Source of the DNA: Pseudomonas xantholysinigenes
GTDB taxonomy: Bacteria > Pseudomonadota > Gammaproteobacteria > Pseudomonadales > Pseudomonadaceae
Assembly: GCF_014268885.2 (NCBI RefSeq)
Contig: NZ_CP077095.1
Coordinates: 3,937,001 to 4,001,000 of the forward strand
Length of the DNA: 64,000 nt
Reading direction: 5' to 3'
The notes under the pieces were generated by a model, which worked only from the letters and a program-made list of their open reading frames with translations, was not told where the DNA came from and made no database searches. Within the stretch, counting starts at the first letter, position 1; each line of letters opens with the position of its first letter. The translations under genes were made by a program, and so were the position numbers. Of the stretch, positions 12,451 to 23,112 are shown one piece after another.

Positions 12451-12658
12451 GCTCGAGAAACCTCAACAGGCCAACTGCCCCCACAGTCTTGCCGATGCCC
12501 GAACGCTGCCATTGCTTGGCCGATCGCCGCAATAACCGATAAGCGCGGCGGAAAAATCTCAAACTGTCATCCAGACTGCGGTATCCTGCCCCAGCTTTTC
12601 GAAGCCTCACGCGCGCCAAGGCGCTGTCTTTTCACTCACACTTGCGAGGAACGACGAG

Positions 12659-12787
12659 ATGCATGAAATCCCGAATCTTCCCTTCCCAAGCCTGAACCCC
12701 GAAGAGCAATCCGTTGCCGCCCACGCCGAACCGACGCCTGCCGTCGACCAGGACGGCGACGATCCATCCAGCGCCGACCAGGACTAA
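12659..12787 (+). CDS. 42-residue acidic small protein, function unknown
   Basis: ATG at 12659 is preceded by GAGGAA at a suitable distance and opens a 42-codon frame ending in TAA at 12785-12787. The product starts MHEIPNLPFPSLNPEEQS and ends in an acidic tail DQDGDDPSSADQD, with no cysteine, signal peptide or membrane segment. It lies 157 bp ahead of the giant deaminase-type toxin on the same strand. I do not recognise the family. It could be a real small protein linked to the toxin or an unrelated one; it is too small for a typical deaminase immunity protein. Confidence 0.55.
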   Translation: MHEIPNLPFPSLNPEEQSVAAHAEPTPAVDQDGDDPSSADQD

Positions 12788-12805
12788 CTCGCGCACCGTC
12801 CGACC

Positions 12806-12855
12806 GTGTGAAAACGGCTGACCTGGAGTACCTCCCCGTCATCGCGTTTTCACAC
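12806..12855. repeat. 11-bp perfect inverted repeat in the toxin leader
   Basis: GTGTGAAAACG (12806-12816) and CGTTTTCACAC (12845-12855) are separated by 28 bp, between the small ORF and the toxin. No T-run follows. It may be an operator or a hairpin in the transcript; this is inference. Confidence 0.5.
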
Positions 12856-12944
12856 CGTCCAGCCACTCGTGGCGCGTTATCCCACTACCGCCTCGCGCTC
12901 ATTTCAACTCGACAGACTGATGCCTCCCCCACAGGAGACATCAC

Positions 12945-15900
12945 ATGTCAAAAAAATCCGGGCTCATTGCCACCAAACCTTCGGCAATCCATACCATCAA
13001 CCTCGATGATGGGATCTTGGACGATAGCTTTCCCGACGACCAAGCCGCCACGACCTCACAGGGCGAAGTCGCTATCACGCAACCTGTCGAACGCGATCCT
13101 TTACCAGGCATATCGCTCAGCACGACACAACTGCTCGAAAATATTCGAGTACATGTGTCGGCAACCACCCCTACAGCAGCGACAACCGCTAGCGATCCGG
13201 ACATTCCTTCCAGCGCACCAACCGAAGCGCACGACTACATCAAAGCGGTTCACTGCACACTCAACTATCTGCTCGACACGCATGCCCAGTTCCCCAGCGA
13301 TCCCACCGGCCTCTTTCTAGAACTGATGGACCTGTACGCTGACAGCAGGACCTATGCCTTGGTCGCTGCCGCGCTGAACGTTGAACTGCCAAGCGTAACC
13401 CCAAGCCTGGTACATGGATTCTTCGCCCGCATCGCCTGGCTGAACGAAGCGTCAATCCAGACACCAACCGCACGGGAACAACTGGCTGACCTGCTGCATG
13501 GCAATCGCTTGCTGAGCCAGGAGGCGACACGCCTTGGCCAGGATGAATGGTCCGAACTGGGCACCTTGCTGACTGGCGTGCCAGATTCATTGCAGGTATG
13601 GATGCTGCAGTTCAAGCGCGGCCAACACCGTGATACCGCCAGCGACTGGTTGACCCAGTGCCCGGCTGAAAATCTGCTGCAAAGCCTGACCGCCTACCAG
13701 CTGGATACAAGCCAAACCGCCTTGAGCACTCTGGCCAGCCAGATGGAAACGCTGCTGCCCACCACGGCAGAGTACGAGGATCAAGCCCTGGCACACTCAC
13801 GCAACCTGCACCTGACAGGGCCGATGATGAAGCTGCGCGTCAGGGTGCTCCCGGTCATGTCGCAGGTGCCCGCCTGGGCCAATGAGGATCGCTCCCACGA
13901 CGATCTTCCGAGCATCACCTGGAGTGACGCGCAAACCCAGGAGCTAGGCGCACGAATTCTGCAAAAAGTGACACTGCACGCACTCGAGGCAGAGATCCAG
14001 GCCTGGGTGCGCCTCGCTATCGACGATGCTCAACGCACACCCGGCATGCAGGCCTACTCCTTTGCAACCGAACTGCAGCGCAGGCACCCCACGCTGAGTA
14101 CAAACAGCTGCCTGCGCCTGGCCTCACTGCTGTTGCCTGCAACGGCCTCGTCGCAAACCCCTTCGCCACTCGCCTCCCTGCCAGACAGCCGCCCGCTGGA
14201 GGTTGCGCTACCCGCGTTCAACGACTGGTGCCCGGAAGCCTCGCTCGACGACTTTCTCTCGAAGGCGGGCTTCGAGTTGCTCTGCGAAACCCAGGGTGGA
14301 GCACGACATTTGCGGGTACCTGCCGCACAAGCCTGGCAACTGGCAATGTACTCAAGCCAGTTCGCCGAACTGCTCCAACCCCTGCTGGAAAAACTTGGCT
14401 GGTATGGCGCACTGCCTGACGAGCACGCTTCGCCGCGGGCAACACAAGCGCTGGCGAGCAGGGCAATCGTCGATCACTTCCTCGGCCCTCGCACACCCGA
14501 TGATCGATCAATGGCGCAGGACTTCCAGGATCATTGGCTGACCGAGTACAGCCACCTGGAACTGCGCGCGAAAATCAGTGACGACATTCGTGCGCGCAAT
14601 CCCGATGCCTCCCCTGCAGCACTGAGCCTGCTCGAGTACCTGTTGCTCCGGGAGATCGCGCCTGAACTACTGATCAGCGACACACCCGACTGGCTCTACT
14701 ACGGCCGCTCCCTGCAGAGCGTCGCCCTGATTCACGGCGCCAGGTTGCTCGAAGCCATGCTGCCTGGCGCCAGCAGTCGGGCGGCCTATGACAAGGTCAT
14801 CACCTTGGCCAGTGACGTGAGCGGCAGCGACGATGAGCAACTCCAGCGCCAGTGGAGCAACGCCCTGATTCTGCCTGCCCTGCGCTACGCCAAGGCCCAC
14901 GGTGCGCTGCCTGATTTCACGGGCAACGATATCAGCCAGGCGACGCTGCAACAGATCAACCAGGCCGTGCAGTTCGTTACCCGCGAACAACAGGCATTCG
15001 CACAGGATGCGCAGGAGATCGCCAAGGCTCCGCCTGATCGAAAAACCTTGGCCGAGCAACAGTTGAGCGAAGCCGGTGTCGACACGCGCTACTGGGACAA
15101 ATCCATTGCCGAAACGCAAACCTGGACCCACCTGAGCGGCCTCGGCCTGGCCAAGTCGAGCAGCTACACCTGGCATCACACCATCGCCACACCGGGATTC
15201 ATGGGTGACGCGGGCGACCCTAGCCAGAAACCTGTCATCGAAAACCTCACGCAACTGATGATGTCGGGAGATATCTATCGCGATGGCGAAAGCACGGTGC
15301 CACAGCTTTATGACCAGGCCTTCGAGGCGTTCAAGACCGAGTGGGAAGCCGCCCACGCACGGCTGATCAAGCGACTGTTCATGGAACTGCCGCAAGCCTT
15401 GCGCAACCTGCTCTACATCTCTACCTGCGAAGTGAGCCTAGTGACCTTCGGCGGTGAAACCGGCACACAAGCCCTGTTCATTCGCTGCCAATCCGGCGAC
15501 CACCGTGACGACTTCGACAACCATGCAGCCGGCCTGGAACACTATTTCGAACTCTGCCCCGGCGCTGGCGCACTACGCCCCTGCGCGCAGTCCTTCAAGT
15601 ACACCATCCCCCCGAGCTACATCCCCAAAAGCACCATGGCCGAGATGATGCTTCAATCGGCGATCGAGAAATTCAAACGCAAGAACCGCCTAACCCCGCA
15701 GGCGCGCTTGGACAGCGACGCCTACCTCAATGGCACGCCGTCACGCGTGGCCAGCCAATTGCAGACGCCACGCAACGGCACACTGATCCCCTCCACGCAA
15801 TGGGTGTACGCCAACCGGGCGAGCGAGGAGGACTTCTTCCAGACCCTGGCCACCACGGCAACCACCCATCTGTATGCCTCCACGCTCGACAAGCTCAAGG

Positions 15901-18347
15901 CCGATCACACCCACACCACCCCTTGGGAGGAATTGGTCGATCTGGAAAAACAGATTGCCGACTTCCTCGCGCGCACACTGCTGCCCTTCTACGGCTGCAT
16001 CGCCGATCTGGTCAAGGGTGATCACTCCGCCGGTGTCATCATCGGCTGCGTGCTGGATGCCGTCGGCGTGCTGATCCCCGCAGGCAGGTTCATGGCCTCG
16101 AGCCTGACGCTGGTTCGCGATGCCGGCAAACTGACCCTGCGCGCGGCGTATGAAGTCATGAGCAGCGCAGTCGGCGACCTGCTCACCCATTTGGCGGAAC
16201 AAAGCCCGGTGCTCATTTATCGGGACATCGGCCGTGGCATCCGCTGGCTTTCGGTCAAGTCCTGGGAAAAGCTGGCACAACCTGCGCTGCATTGGCTGCA
16301 GGATCTGCGCGGCGTGCCGCAACTGCTGCACATGACCGAGGAAGGCACCTACGCCATCACTCGGGAAGCCTTGAACGAGCTTGGGCATTCCACCCTGCCA
16401 GGCGAACTGGAACAAGTGGGCACGCGCGAAAACACACTGGTGCGCAACCTTGGCACGCCGGAGACGCCGAACTTCAAGCTACTCGACCCACTCGACAACC
16501 TGCCCTTCGGACCGCGGCTGATCGAAGAGGACACGTCATTGGCGCACTCTTTGAACCTGCTGAAGGAACCCGGAAGTATCAGTCCCGATCACTACCCTAC
16601 CCGCATCGCCGCAGTTGCGACGGCAGACGAAAGACTGAGCATGTCAATCGATGAAGCTTGCGAGGTACGCGTGCGTTACAAGGGTGAGGGTCACTACGAC
16701 ATCCATATCGATGATCACGGCTACCACCTGGATACCACCTCAGCCGAACCCTGCCTCACCGAATTACCCAAGGCCCCCCTCAGTGAACTGACCGATGTGG
16801 AGGCCGAGCAAATCCTCTGTCGCCTCAGGCGCGATGTAGTTGAGGTTTCCTGCACCTCCCATACCAAATTAGTGACCCTGCCGGCTGAACGCCTTGGCAC
16901 CCCAGGAGCCGACCCACTGACGCGCGGACAGGAAATCAGCCAGGCATTCGAGGCCAGGGAGTTCCATCTTGAACGGCGTACCATCCCGGCGAGTGAACAG
17001 TCTGCGGAGCAAACGCACAACCTGCTGGTCCATGAAGGCAAGTTTTGCAAATGGGGCCATGCGCCTATAAAAAGAACCAACCCCGTGAGGTTCACGCCAG
17101 ACAAACAGATCGTGGCCTTGAGCGCCGAACAACGCGATGCCCTAGGCTTACCCGAAGCACCTAACTACCGCGCCGAAATCACCGGGCGTATGTCCAGAGA
17201 ACGCAATTTCGGGTTCTCTGATCAAATCAGTGGCACGCAAGCCAAGACCATCAACCCCCAAGTACCAGTCGTCGAGCTGGAGCAGATCTGCGATCAAGTT
17301 ACCGATAGGCGACGCCTGCGCGGAATCAGCATGGAGTGGGAATCAGAAACGTACGTCTACGTTGAAGTCGACAATGGGCAATTTTATAAAACCAGCCAAG
17401 GCCCCGGTGAGCTGTCATTCACCCCCGTTAGCGATCCGGCGGAAATCGACGAGTACCTGCGTCTATCCAACCAGTACCGATTCGTCTCCGAGCGCCCTTA
17501 CAGCGCTGTTGACCGGGACAATATTGCCAAGCTCCTCTATCACGCCCTCGTAGAGAAAGACGAACCTGGGCTTAAAGACTGGCTTGCCTCTGCACCAAGC
17601 AACCGTGAGTACCAGACATACGCCCAATGGTGCATCGACAACAACGTACGTAACGACATGCTGCACTTTGCCGAGAACATTCTGTCAGGGGAGCATTCGC
17701 AGAGCGCCTTGGTCGAAGAGACACGCGCACTGATTCCCGACTGGAGGAAAATCACTCAACGCAACATCGCGGAAAAACGCGCGACCGTCGAAACCCTGAA
17801 TGAGCTGTTACCGATAAAAGGCAAAGAAGCCACTTGGGTGCCCGTCACAGTCGATAACATTGTCGACGACGCGGTCTCGAATATGATCTCGAAACAGGTA
17901 AACACCAGCAACCTGGCATTCTTCTCGATCCAGACCAAAGCAGGAGATAAATTCGTCTATTACGCCCTGGCAGGCGGCAAGCGCGCGGAGAAATTGAACG
18001 TCAAAATCCATGTGGCAGGGGAAACCAGCCGCACAATAGAGGGCATCACCTACACGGATGCGCGAGAGCTGATGAAAGATCGCGCTCCCGACCCAAGCAT
18101 TACCAGCCTTCCGAATGTGAGACATGCCGGTAGATTGAACATCACCGGGCACTCCCGCCACCTGGACGCCGAGCGCTTGATCGCGAGCATCGTCAAGGAA
18201 CAGCACCCCGCACACAGCATCGACTCCATCCATGTCTTTACTCGAATGGATACCTGTCGATCCTGCGGCGGAGTGGTACTGCCTCAATTGGCACTCGCCT
18301 ATAACGATGCGGACTTCTGGGTGACTTATCTGGATGACTATCAATAA
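12945..18347 (+). CDS. Giant (1,800-residue) putative toxin/effector with C-terminal deaminase-like domain
   Basis: The start ATG at 12945 has AGGAG eight bases ahead. No signal peptide is seen. Most of the protein is helical and of a type common in Pseudomonas proteins annotated as dermonecrotic-toxin-domain proteins. It has a [20 protein letters not shown] region near 815 and a hydrophobic stretch near 1025-1060 ([20 protein letters not shown]). The last ~140 residues fit the nucleic-acid/nucleotide deaminase fold: strands [22 protein letters not shown], then HLDAE (H1739, D1741, E1743) and, 28 residues on, CRSC (C1771, C1774). This is the zinc/glutamate arrangement of cytidine-type deaminases, with Asp or the earlier His in place of the usual first ligand. 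AT content and codon use differ mildly from neighbours, suggesting transfer. No secretion or immunity gene is adjacent. Exact family (perhaps Pput_2613-like) is a guess. Confidence 0.75.
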   Translation: MSKKSGLIATKPSAIHTINLDDGILDDSFPDDQAATTSQGEVAITQPVERDPLPGISLSTTQLLENIRVHVSATTPTAATTASDPDIPSSAPTEAHDYIKAVHCTLNYLLDTHAQFPSDPTGLFLELMDLYADSRTYALVAAALNVELPSVTPSLVHGFFARIAWLNEASIQTPTAREQLADLLHGNRLLSQEATRLGQDEWSELGTLLTGVPDSLQVWMLQFKRGQHRDTASDWLTQCPAENLLQSLTAYQLDTSQTALSTLASQMETLLPTTAEYEDQALAHSRNLHLTGPMMKLRVRVLPVMSQVPAWANEDRSHDDLPSITWSDAQTQELGARILQKVTLHALEAEIQAWVRLAIDDAQRTPGMQAYSFATELQRRHPTLSTNSCLRLASLLLPATASSQTPSPLASLPDSRPLEVALPAFNDWCPEASLDDFLSKAGFELLCETQGGARHLRVPAAQAWQLAMYSSQFAELLQPLLEKLGWYGALPDEHASPRATQALASRAIVDHFLGPRTPDDRSMAQDFQDHWLTEYSHLELRAKISDDIRARNPDASPAALSLLEYLLLREIAPELLISDTPDWLYYGRSLQSVALIHGARLLEAMLPGASSRAAYDKVITLASDVSGSDDEQLQRQWSNALILPALRYAKAHGALPDFTGNDISQATLQQINQAVQFVTREQQAFAQDAQEIAKAPPDRKTLAEQQLSEAGVDTRYWDKSIAETQTWTHLSGLGLAKSSSYTWHHTIATPGFMGDAGDPSQKPVIENLTQLMMSGDIYRDGESTVPQLYDQAFEAFKTEWEAAHARLIKRLFMELPQALRNLLYISTCEVSLVTFGGETGTQALFIRCQSGDHRDDFDNHAAGLEHYFELCPGAGALRPCAQSFKYTIPPSYIPKSTMAEMMLQSAIEKFKRKNRLTPQARLDSDAYLNGTPSRVASQLQTPRNGTLIPSTQWVYANRASEEDFFQTLATTATTHLYASTLDKLKADHTHTTPWEELVDLEKQIADFLARTLLPFYGCIADLVKGDHSAGVIIGCVLDAVGVLIPAGRFMASSLTLVRDAGKLTLRAAYEVMSSAVGDLLTHLAEQSPVLIYRDIGRGIRWLSVKSWEKLAQPALHWLQDLRGVPQLLHMTEEGTYAITREALNELGHSTLPGELEQVGTRENTLVRNLGTPETPNFKLLDPLDNLPFGPRLIEEDTSLAHSLNLLKEPGSISPDHYPTRIAAVATADERLSMSIDEACEVRVRYKGEGHYDIHIDDHGYHLDTTSAEPCLTELPKAPLSELTDVEAEQILCRLRRDVVEVSCTSHTKLVTLPAERLGTPGADPLTRGQEISQAFEAREFHLERRTIPASEQSAEQTHNLLVHEGKFCKWGHAPIKRTNPVRFTPDKQIVALSAEQRDALGLPEAPNYRAEITGRMSRERNFGFSDQISGTQAKTINPQVPVVELEQICDQVTDRRRLRGISMEWESETYVYVEVDNGQFYKTSQGPGELSFTPVSDPAEIDEYLRLSNQYRFVSERPYSAVDRDNIAKLLYHALVEKDEPGLKDWLASAPSNREYQTYAQWCIDNNVRNDMLHFAENILSGEHSQSALVEETRALIPDWRKITQRNIAEKRATVETLNELLPIKGKEATWVPVTVDNIVDDAVSNMISKQVNTSNLAFFSIQTKAGDKFVYYALAGGKRAEKLNVKIHVAGETSRTIEGITYTDARELMKDRAPDPSITSLPNVRHAGRLNITGHSRHLDAERLIASIVKEQHPAHSIDSIHVFTRMDTCRSCGGVVLPQLALAYNDADFWVTYLDDYQ

Positions 18348-18440
18348 GCAAAGCATTGCGCGCCCCCCTCGCCGCACCGAGCACAGCGCACTACCCTGAG
18401 CCCGCGAAGATCTCTTCGACAGGCAGGGTTGAACACGACA

Positions 18441-18474
18441 CCTCGGTCCACGCCTCGCAAGGCGTGGGCCGAGG
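18441..18474. terminator. Strong hairpin after the toxin gene
   Basis: A 15-bp stem (CCTCGGTCCACGCCT / AGGCGTGGGCCGAGG) with a CGCA loop and one G-T wobble, 93 bp after the toxin stop. There is no T-run, so it may be a weak terminator or RNA-stability element. Confidence 0.5.
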
Positions 18475-18520
18475 TGGCTATGATAGCGACGCCTTCGTTT
18501 CGCCACGGTTGGAACCCTGG

Positions 18521-19708
18521 ATGTCCCTATCTACCTCACCATTGACCATCACCACCCAGGTGGTCTCCATCGTCCTCTTCACCTTCATCGGCTACCTGAA
18601 CATCGGCATCCCGCTGGCGGTGTTGCCCGGCTACGTGCACAACGACCTGGGTTTCAGCGCCGTAGTCGCCGGCCTGGTGATCAGCATCCAGTACCTGGCC
18701 ACCTTGCTCAGTCGCCCCACCGCCAGCCGCATCATCGACAACCTCGGTAGCAAGAAGGCGGTGATGTGGGGGCTTGCCGGCTGCGGCCTGAGCGGCGTGT
18801 TCATGCTGGCCTGCAGTGCCCTCACCCCCTGGCCCTGGCTGAGCCTTACCTGCCTGCTGATCGGTCGCCTGGTGCTGGGCAGCGCCGAGAGCCTGGTGGG
18901 CTCGGGCTCGATTGGCTGGGGCATCGGCCGGGTTGGCGCGCAGAACACCGCCAAGGTGATTTCCTGGAACGGCATCGCCAGCTACGGTGCCCTGGCGATC
19001 GGCGCACCGCTGGGGGTGCTGATGGTCAGGAGCCTTGGCCTGTGGAGCATGGGCGCAAGCATCATCCTGCTTGGCGCGCTCGGCCTGCTGCTAGCCTGGC
19101 CCAAGCGTGCCGCGCCGGTGGTCTCCGGGGTGCGCCTGCCGTTCCTGCGGGTACTCGGCAAGGTCTTTCCCCATGGCTCCGGACTGGCGCTTGGCTCGAT
19201 CGGTTTCGGTACCATTGCCACCTTCATCACCCTGTACTACGCCAGCCGCGACTGGCCCAATGCCGCGCTGACCCTGAGCCTGTTCGGCGCCAGTTTCATC
19301 TGTGCGCGGCTGTTGTTCGGCAACCTGATCAACCGTATCGGCGGCTTTCGCGTGGCGATCGCTTGCCTGTCGGTGGAAACCCTGGGGCTGCTGATGCTGT
19401 GGCTGGCACCCAACGCCGGAATGGCCCTGGCGGGCGCGGCACTGAGCGGGTTCGGCTTTTCGCTGGTATTCCCAGCGCTGGGGGTAGAGGCGGTGAACCA
19501 GGTGTCGGCGGCCAACCGTGGCGCGGCGGTGGGCGCCTATTCGTTGTTCATCGACCTGTCGCTGGGCATCACCGGGCCGCTGGTGGGCGCGGTGGCGGCA
19601 GGGTTCGGCTTTGCCTCGATGTTTCTGTTCGCGGCGGCGGCGGCGGGATGCGGGCTGGTATTGAGCCTGTACCTGTACCGCCAGGCGCGACGCTTGCGCG
19701 AGGGCTGA
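18521..19708 (+). CDS. MFS transporter, YfcJ/YhhS-like
   Basis: A 395-residue major facilitator with about 12 transmembrane helices. The loop 2-3 signature appears as [20 protein letters not shown], and [20 protein letters not shown] and [19 protein letters not shown] are typical of the YfcJ/YhhS exporters of the drug/sugar-efflux type. The open frame reaches back to 18356, but the ATG at 18521 ([15 protein letters not shown]) has GGAA at a fair distance and begins just before the first helix. Substrate is unknown. It is not obviously linked to the toxin upstream, being separated by a hairpin. Confidence 0.85.
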   Translation: MSLSTSPLTITTQVVSIVLFTFIGYLNIGIPLAVLPGYVHNDLGFSAVVAGLVISIQYLATLLSRPTASRIIDNLGSKKAVMWGLAGCGLSGVFMLACSALTPWPWLSLTCLLIGRLVLGSAESLVGSGSIGWGIGRVGAQNTAKVISWNGIASYGALAIGAPLGVLMVRSLGLWSMGASIILLGALGLLLAWPKRAAPVVSGVRLPFLRVLGKVFPHGSGLALGSIGFGTIATFITLYYASRDWPNAALTLSLFGASFICARLLFGNLINRIGGFRVAIACLSVETLGLLMLWLAPNAGMALAGAALSGFGFSLVFPALGVEAVNQVSAANRGAAVGAYSLFIDLSLGITGPLVGAVAAGFGFASMFLFAAAAAGCGLVLSLYLYRQARRLREG

Positions 19709-19737
19709 CTCCATACGTCTACCGCGCGGCACGCAAA

Positions 19738-19900
19738 TGCGGGAGCAGGCTTATCGGGGGGCCGGTTTGCCGGGAAGCAAGCAGCGCGGCACCTGGCACC
19801 GGCTCCGCCGGTGTTCGCGGGTAAACCCGCTCCCACAGGGATCGCGCTGGCTTTAGCAGTTGAGCAAGACAGTTGCTCCCACAGGAATCGCGCCAGCTTC
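19738..19900. repeat. REP-type composite repeat
   Basis: It contains GCACCGGCTCCGCCGGTG, TTCGCGGGTAAACCCGCTCC and a tail GCTTTAGCAGTTGAGCAAG (19850-19868) with GTTGCTCCCACAGG. The same tail closes the big REP array at 50013-50049, so this is a single copy of the composite unit. Confidence 0.8.
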
Positions 19901-19940
19901 TGAAGGTTGAGCCGGCACCCAGGTAGGTGCCGGCCTGCCT

Positions 19941-22900
19941 TCAGCGCTGCGCGTATTGCAGTACCACCTCCAGCGGATGGCGCAGCTGCTTTTCGGTCAT
20001 GCGCTTGACCTGGCTGCGGCACGAATACCCCGTCGCCAGCGCCTCGCCCTGCTTGTCCAGCTTGGTCGCCCAGGACTGCTCGAAGATGGTCTTCGAGGTG
20101 GCCTGGTTACGCGCCTCATGGCCATAGGTGCCGGACATGCCACAGCAGCCGGTGGCCTCGGTGACCAACTTCAAGCCCAGACGCGCGAACACCTGCTCCC
20201 ACTGCCGGGTACTCGCCGGCACATTGGTCTTCTCGGTGCAGTGGGCCATCAGGCGGAACGTATCGGCCTTGGCCGCAGGCTGCTCGGGCAGCACCTCGAT
20301 CAGCCACTCCTGGGGCAGCAGCACCTTCGGGCAACCGTCCAGTCCGTCAACCTTCTGGTACTCCTGGCGATAGACCAGGGTCATCGCCGGGTCCAGCCCC
20401 ACCAACGGCACGCCGCAAGCGGCCAGGGTCTTGAGCTGGGTGGCGTTGCGGATCGCTGCCTTGGCGAAGGCGCCGAGGAAACCCTGCACGTGCAGTGGCT
20501 TGCCGTTGGCACTGTATGGAGCAAGGAACACCTTGTGCCCCAGGCGATGGGCCAGCTCGATGAATGCTGCCAGCAGCGGCGTCTCGAAGTAACGGGTGAA
20601 CGCGTCCTGAACCAGCACGATACTGCGCTCGCGCTGGGCCGGGGTCAGTTCGCGCAGGGCCGGCACGCTGGCCACCTGGACCCGACAACGCGTCAGGGTG
20701 GCCTGGAAGTTGAAACGGCTGATCAGCGGGCTGTCGACCATGCCAACCTTGTCTGCCAGCAACCTGCCCACCCACTTCGAGCCCATCACCGCGTTGTACA
20801 GCCCCGGCGCATGGGCCAGGTAGGGGATGCTGAACTCCAGCGAGCCGATCAGGTAATCGCGCAGCGGACGCTGGTAGCGGCCGTGGTACAGCTCGAGAAA
20901 GCGCGAACGGAAGTCCGGCACATTGACCTTGATCGGGCACTGGCCAGCACACGACTTGCACGCCAGGCATCCGGCCATGGCGTCATATACCTCATGGGAG
21001 AAATCAGCCTGCCCTTGCTGGCGTGCCCGGCTGTTGCGCAGCCGCGCCGGCAGTCCCTTGAGCCAGGAAGCCTTGCGCTGGGCTGCGGCGAGCACATCGA
21101 TATTGGCCTCGCCCTGTAGCCGCAGCCATTCGCGGATCAGCGAGGCACGGCCCTTGGGCGAGTGCTGACGCTCACGGGTGGCCTTCCACGACGGACACAT
21201 GGCGTCGTTGGGGTCGTAGTTGTAGCAGGCGCCGTTGCCGTTGCAGTACACGGCGCTGGCGAAGTCCTGCCACACCCGTTCGTCGATGCTGCGGTCCAGG
21301 TCGCCGCGCAAGGTCACGCCGTCCACCGGAGTCAGGCCTTCGGCGCTGTCCGGCGGGGTGCAGATCTTGCCGGGGTTGAGCTGGTTGTACGGGTCGAAGG
21401 CACCCTTCAAACGCTGCAGCGCCGGGTACAGCTCGCCGAAGTATTCCGGCACGTACTCCGAGCGCAGTCCCTTGCCGTGCTCGCCCCAGAGCAGACCGCC
21501 ATAGCGCTTGGTCAGCGCCGCCACGGCATCGGAAATCGGTTTGACCAGCGCGGCCTGGGCCGGGTCTTTCATGTCCAGCGCCGGGCGTACGTGCAGCACG
21601 CCGGCATCGACATGGCCGAACATGCCGTAGGCCAGGCCGTAACCGTCGAGCAGGGCACGGAACTCGGCAATATAGTCGGCCAGTTGCTCCGGCGGCACCG
21701 CGGTGTCTTCGACGAAGGGTTGCGGACGCACCTCGCCCTCGACGTTGCCCAACAACCCCACCGAGCGCTTGCGCATGGTGTAGACGCGGGTCACCGCCTC
21801 GGCGCCCTCGGCCAGGGTATGCCCGAGGCGCTCGACGCTGGTGTCGCTTTGCAGGTGGTCGATGAACGCCTGCACTCGGGCATTGACCTCGGCCGGCTCG
21901 TCACCGCAGAACTCCACCAGGTTGATGCCCAGGGTCGGCCGCTCGGGATCGGCCGGGAAGTACTCGGCGACGCTGTGCCAGACGATATCCTGCATCGCCA
22001 GCATCAAGACCTTGGAGTCCACCGTCTCGATCGACAGCGGCTTGAGCGCCATCAACGCGTTGGCATCGCGCAGGGCGTCCATGAAGCTGGAGTAGCGGAC
22101 GTTGACCAGCACCGCATATTTCGGGATCGGCAGCACATTGAGCTTGGCCTCGACCACATAGCCCAGCGAACCCTCGGCGCCACACAGAACGCTGTTGAGG
22201 TTGAAACGACCCTGCTCGTCGCGCAGGTGCGCCAGGTCGTAGCCGGTCAGGCAGCGGTTGAGCTTGGGGAAGGTGGTCTCGATCAGTTCGGCCTGGGTTT
22301 CCTGGATTTCCCGGGCCATGCGGTACACCTCGCCGATCCGCCCCGGCGCGGCGCAGGCCTGCTCCAGCGCCGCGTCGTCGATCGGCTGGCTGTGCAGGCG
22401 CTCGCCACCGAGCAGCACGCTGTGCAGCTCAAGTACGTGGTCGCGGGTCTTGCCGTAGGTGCAACTGCCCTGGCCGCTGGCATCGGTGTTGATCATGCCG
22501 CCGACGGTGGCGCGGTTGGAGGTGGACAGTTCTGGGGCGAAGAACAGGCCGTATGGCTTGAGCGCGGCATTGAGCTGGTCCTTGACCACACCGGCCTGGA
22601 CCCGCACCCAACGTTCCTCGACATTGATCTCGAGGATCGTATTCATGTGCCGCGACAGATCGACGACGATGCCATCGGTCAACGACTGGCCATTGGTGCC
22701 GGTGCCACCACCGCGGGGGGTAAGCTTGATCGCCTGGAAGCGCGTCTCGGCCATCAACGTGGCAACCCGCGCCACATCGTCGGCATCCAGCGGGAACACC
22801 GCGGCCTGGGGCAGACGCTGGTAGATGGAGTTGTCGGTAGCCAGCACGGTTCGGGTGCCGTAGTCGGCGCTGATCTGGCCACGGAATCCGCTGTTTTTCA

Positions 22901-22961
22901 GCGCTTCGAGGAATTCAGGGTAGTGGGCGGCAGGCGCACGGGGCGGCAGCTGGGCGATCAT
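19941..22961 (-). CDS. ydiJ: YdiJ-type FAD/Fe-S D-2-hydroxyacid dehydrogenase
   Basis: A 1,006-residue fusion of a GlcD-like FAD-linked oxidase with an Fe-S/CCG-domain protein. The FAD (PCMH) part shows TPRGGGTGTNGQSL and GGMINTDASGQGSCTYGKT. The FAD-oxidase C part contains GHVDAGVLHVRPALDM and LWGEHGKGLRSEYVP. The ferredoxin-like cluster motif CLACKSCAGQCPIKVNVP follows, and a CCG-type motif (ATGCCGMSGTYGH) lies near the end. E. coli YdiJ has the same layout and length and acts on D-2-hydroxyglutarate-type substrates. The choice of substrate here is inferred. The start ATG has AGAGG upstream. A LysR regulator is divergent from it and probably controls it. Confidence 0.88.
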   Translation of the reverse strand: MIAQLPPRAPAAHYPEFLEALKNSGFRGQISADYGTRTVLATDNSIYQRLPQAAVFPLDADDVARVATLMAETRFQAIKLTPRGGGTGTNGQSLTDGIVVDLSRHMNTILEINVEERWVRVQAGVVKDQLNAALKPYGLFFAPELSTSNRATVGGMINTDASGQGSCTYGKTRDHVLELHSVLLGGERLHSQPIDDAALEQACAAPGRIGEVYRMAREIQETQAELIETTFPKLNRCLTGYDLAHLRDEQGRFNLNSVLCGAEGSLGYVVEAKLNVLPIPKYAVLVNVRYSSFMDALRDANALMALKPLSIETVDSKVLMLAMQDIVWHSVAEYFPADPERPTLGINLVEFCGDEPAEVNARVQAFIDHLQSDTSVERLGHTLAEGAEAVTRVYTMRKRSVGLLGNVEGEVRPQPFVEDTAVPPEQLADYIAEFRALLDGYGLAYGMFGHVDAGVLHVRPALDMKDPAQAALVKPISDAVAALTKRYGGLLWGEHGKGLRSEYVPEYFGELYPALQRLKGAFDPYNQLNPGKICTPPDSAEGLTPVDGVTLRGDLDRSIDERVWQDFASAVYCNGNGACYNYDPNDAMCPSWKATRERQHSPKGRASLIREWLRLQGEANIDVLAAAQRKASWLKGLPARLRNSRARQQGQADFSHEVYDAMAGCLACKSCAGQCPIKVNVPDFRSRFLELYHGRYQRPLRDYLIGSLEFSIPYLAHAPGLYNAVMGSKWVGRLLADKVGMVDSPLISRFNFQATLTRCRVQVASVPALRELTPAQRERSIVLVQDAFTRYFETPLLAAFIELAHRLGHKVFLAPYSANGKPLHVQGFLGAFAKAAIRNATQLKTLAACGVPLVGLDPAMTLVYRQEYQKVDGLDGCPKVLLPQEWLIEVLPEQPAAKADTFRLMAHCTEKTNVPASTRQWEQVFARLGLKLVTEATGCCGMSGTYGHEARNQATSKTIFEQSWATKLDKQGEALATGYSCRSQVKRMTEKQLRHPLEVVLQYAQR

Positions 22962-23112
22962 CGACGGATGCCTCTTTTATATCGGCTAATTCACGGAAAT
23001 CTTGTCACTCCGGCATGAATGACTCATGGGAGGATTTCGAATACGCCAATGTTCCTGTAGTTTCGCGCCAGGGGCAAACGGATATTCCTGCCGCTATCGA
23101 TGAGCTTTATGA

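Noticed and set aside
12808..13320. 170-codon ORF overlapping the toxin start
   Set aside because: Overlaps the 5' part of the toxin frame and has no ribosome site or domain.
21162..23018. 618-codon plus-strand ORF
   Set aside because: Shadow of ydiJ.
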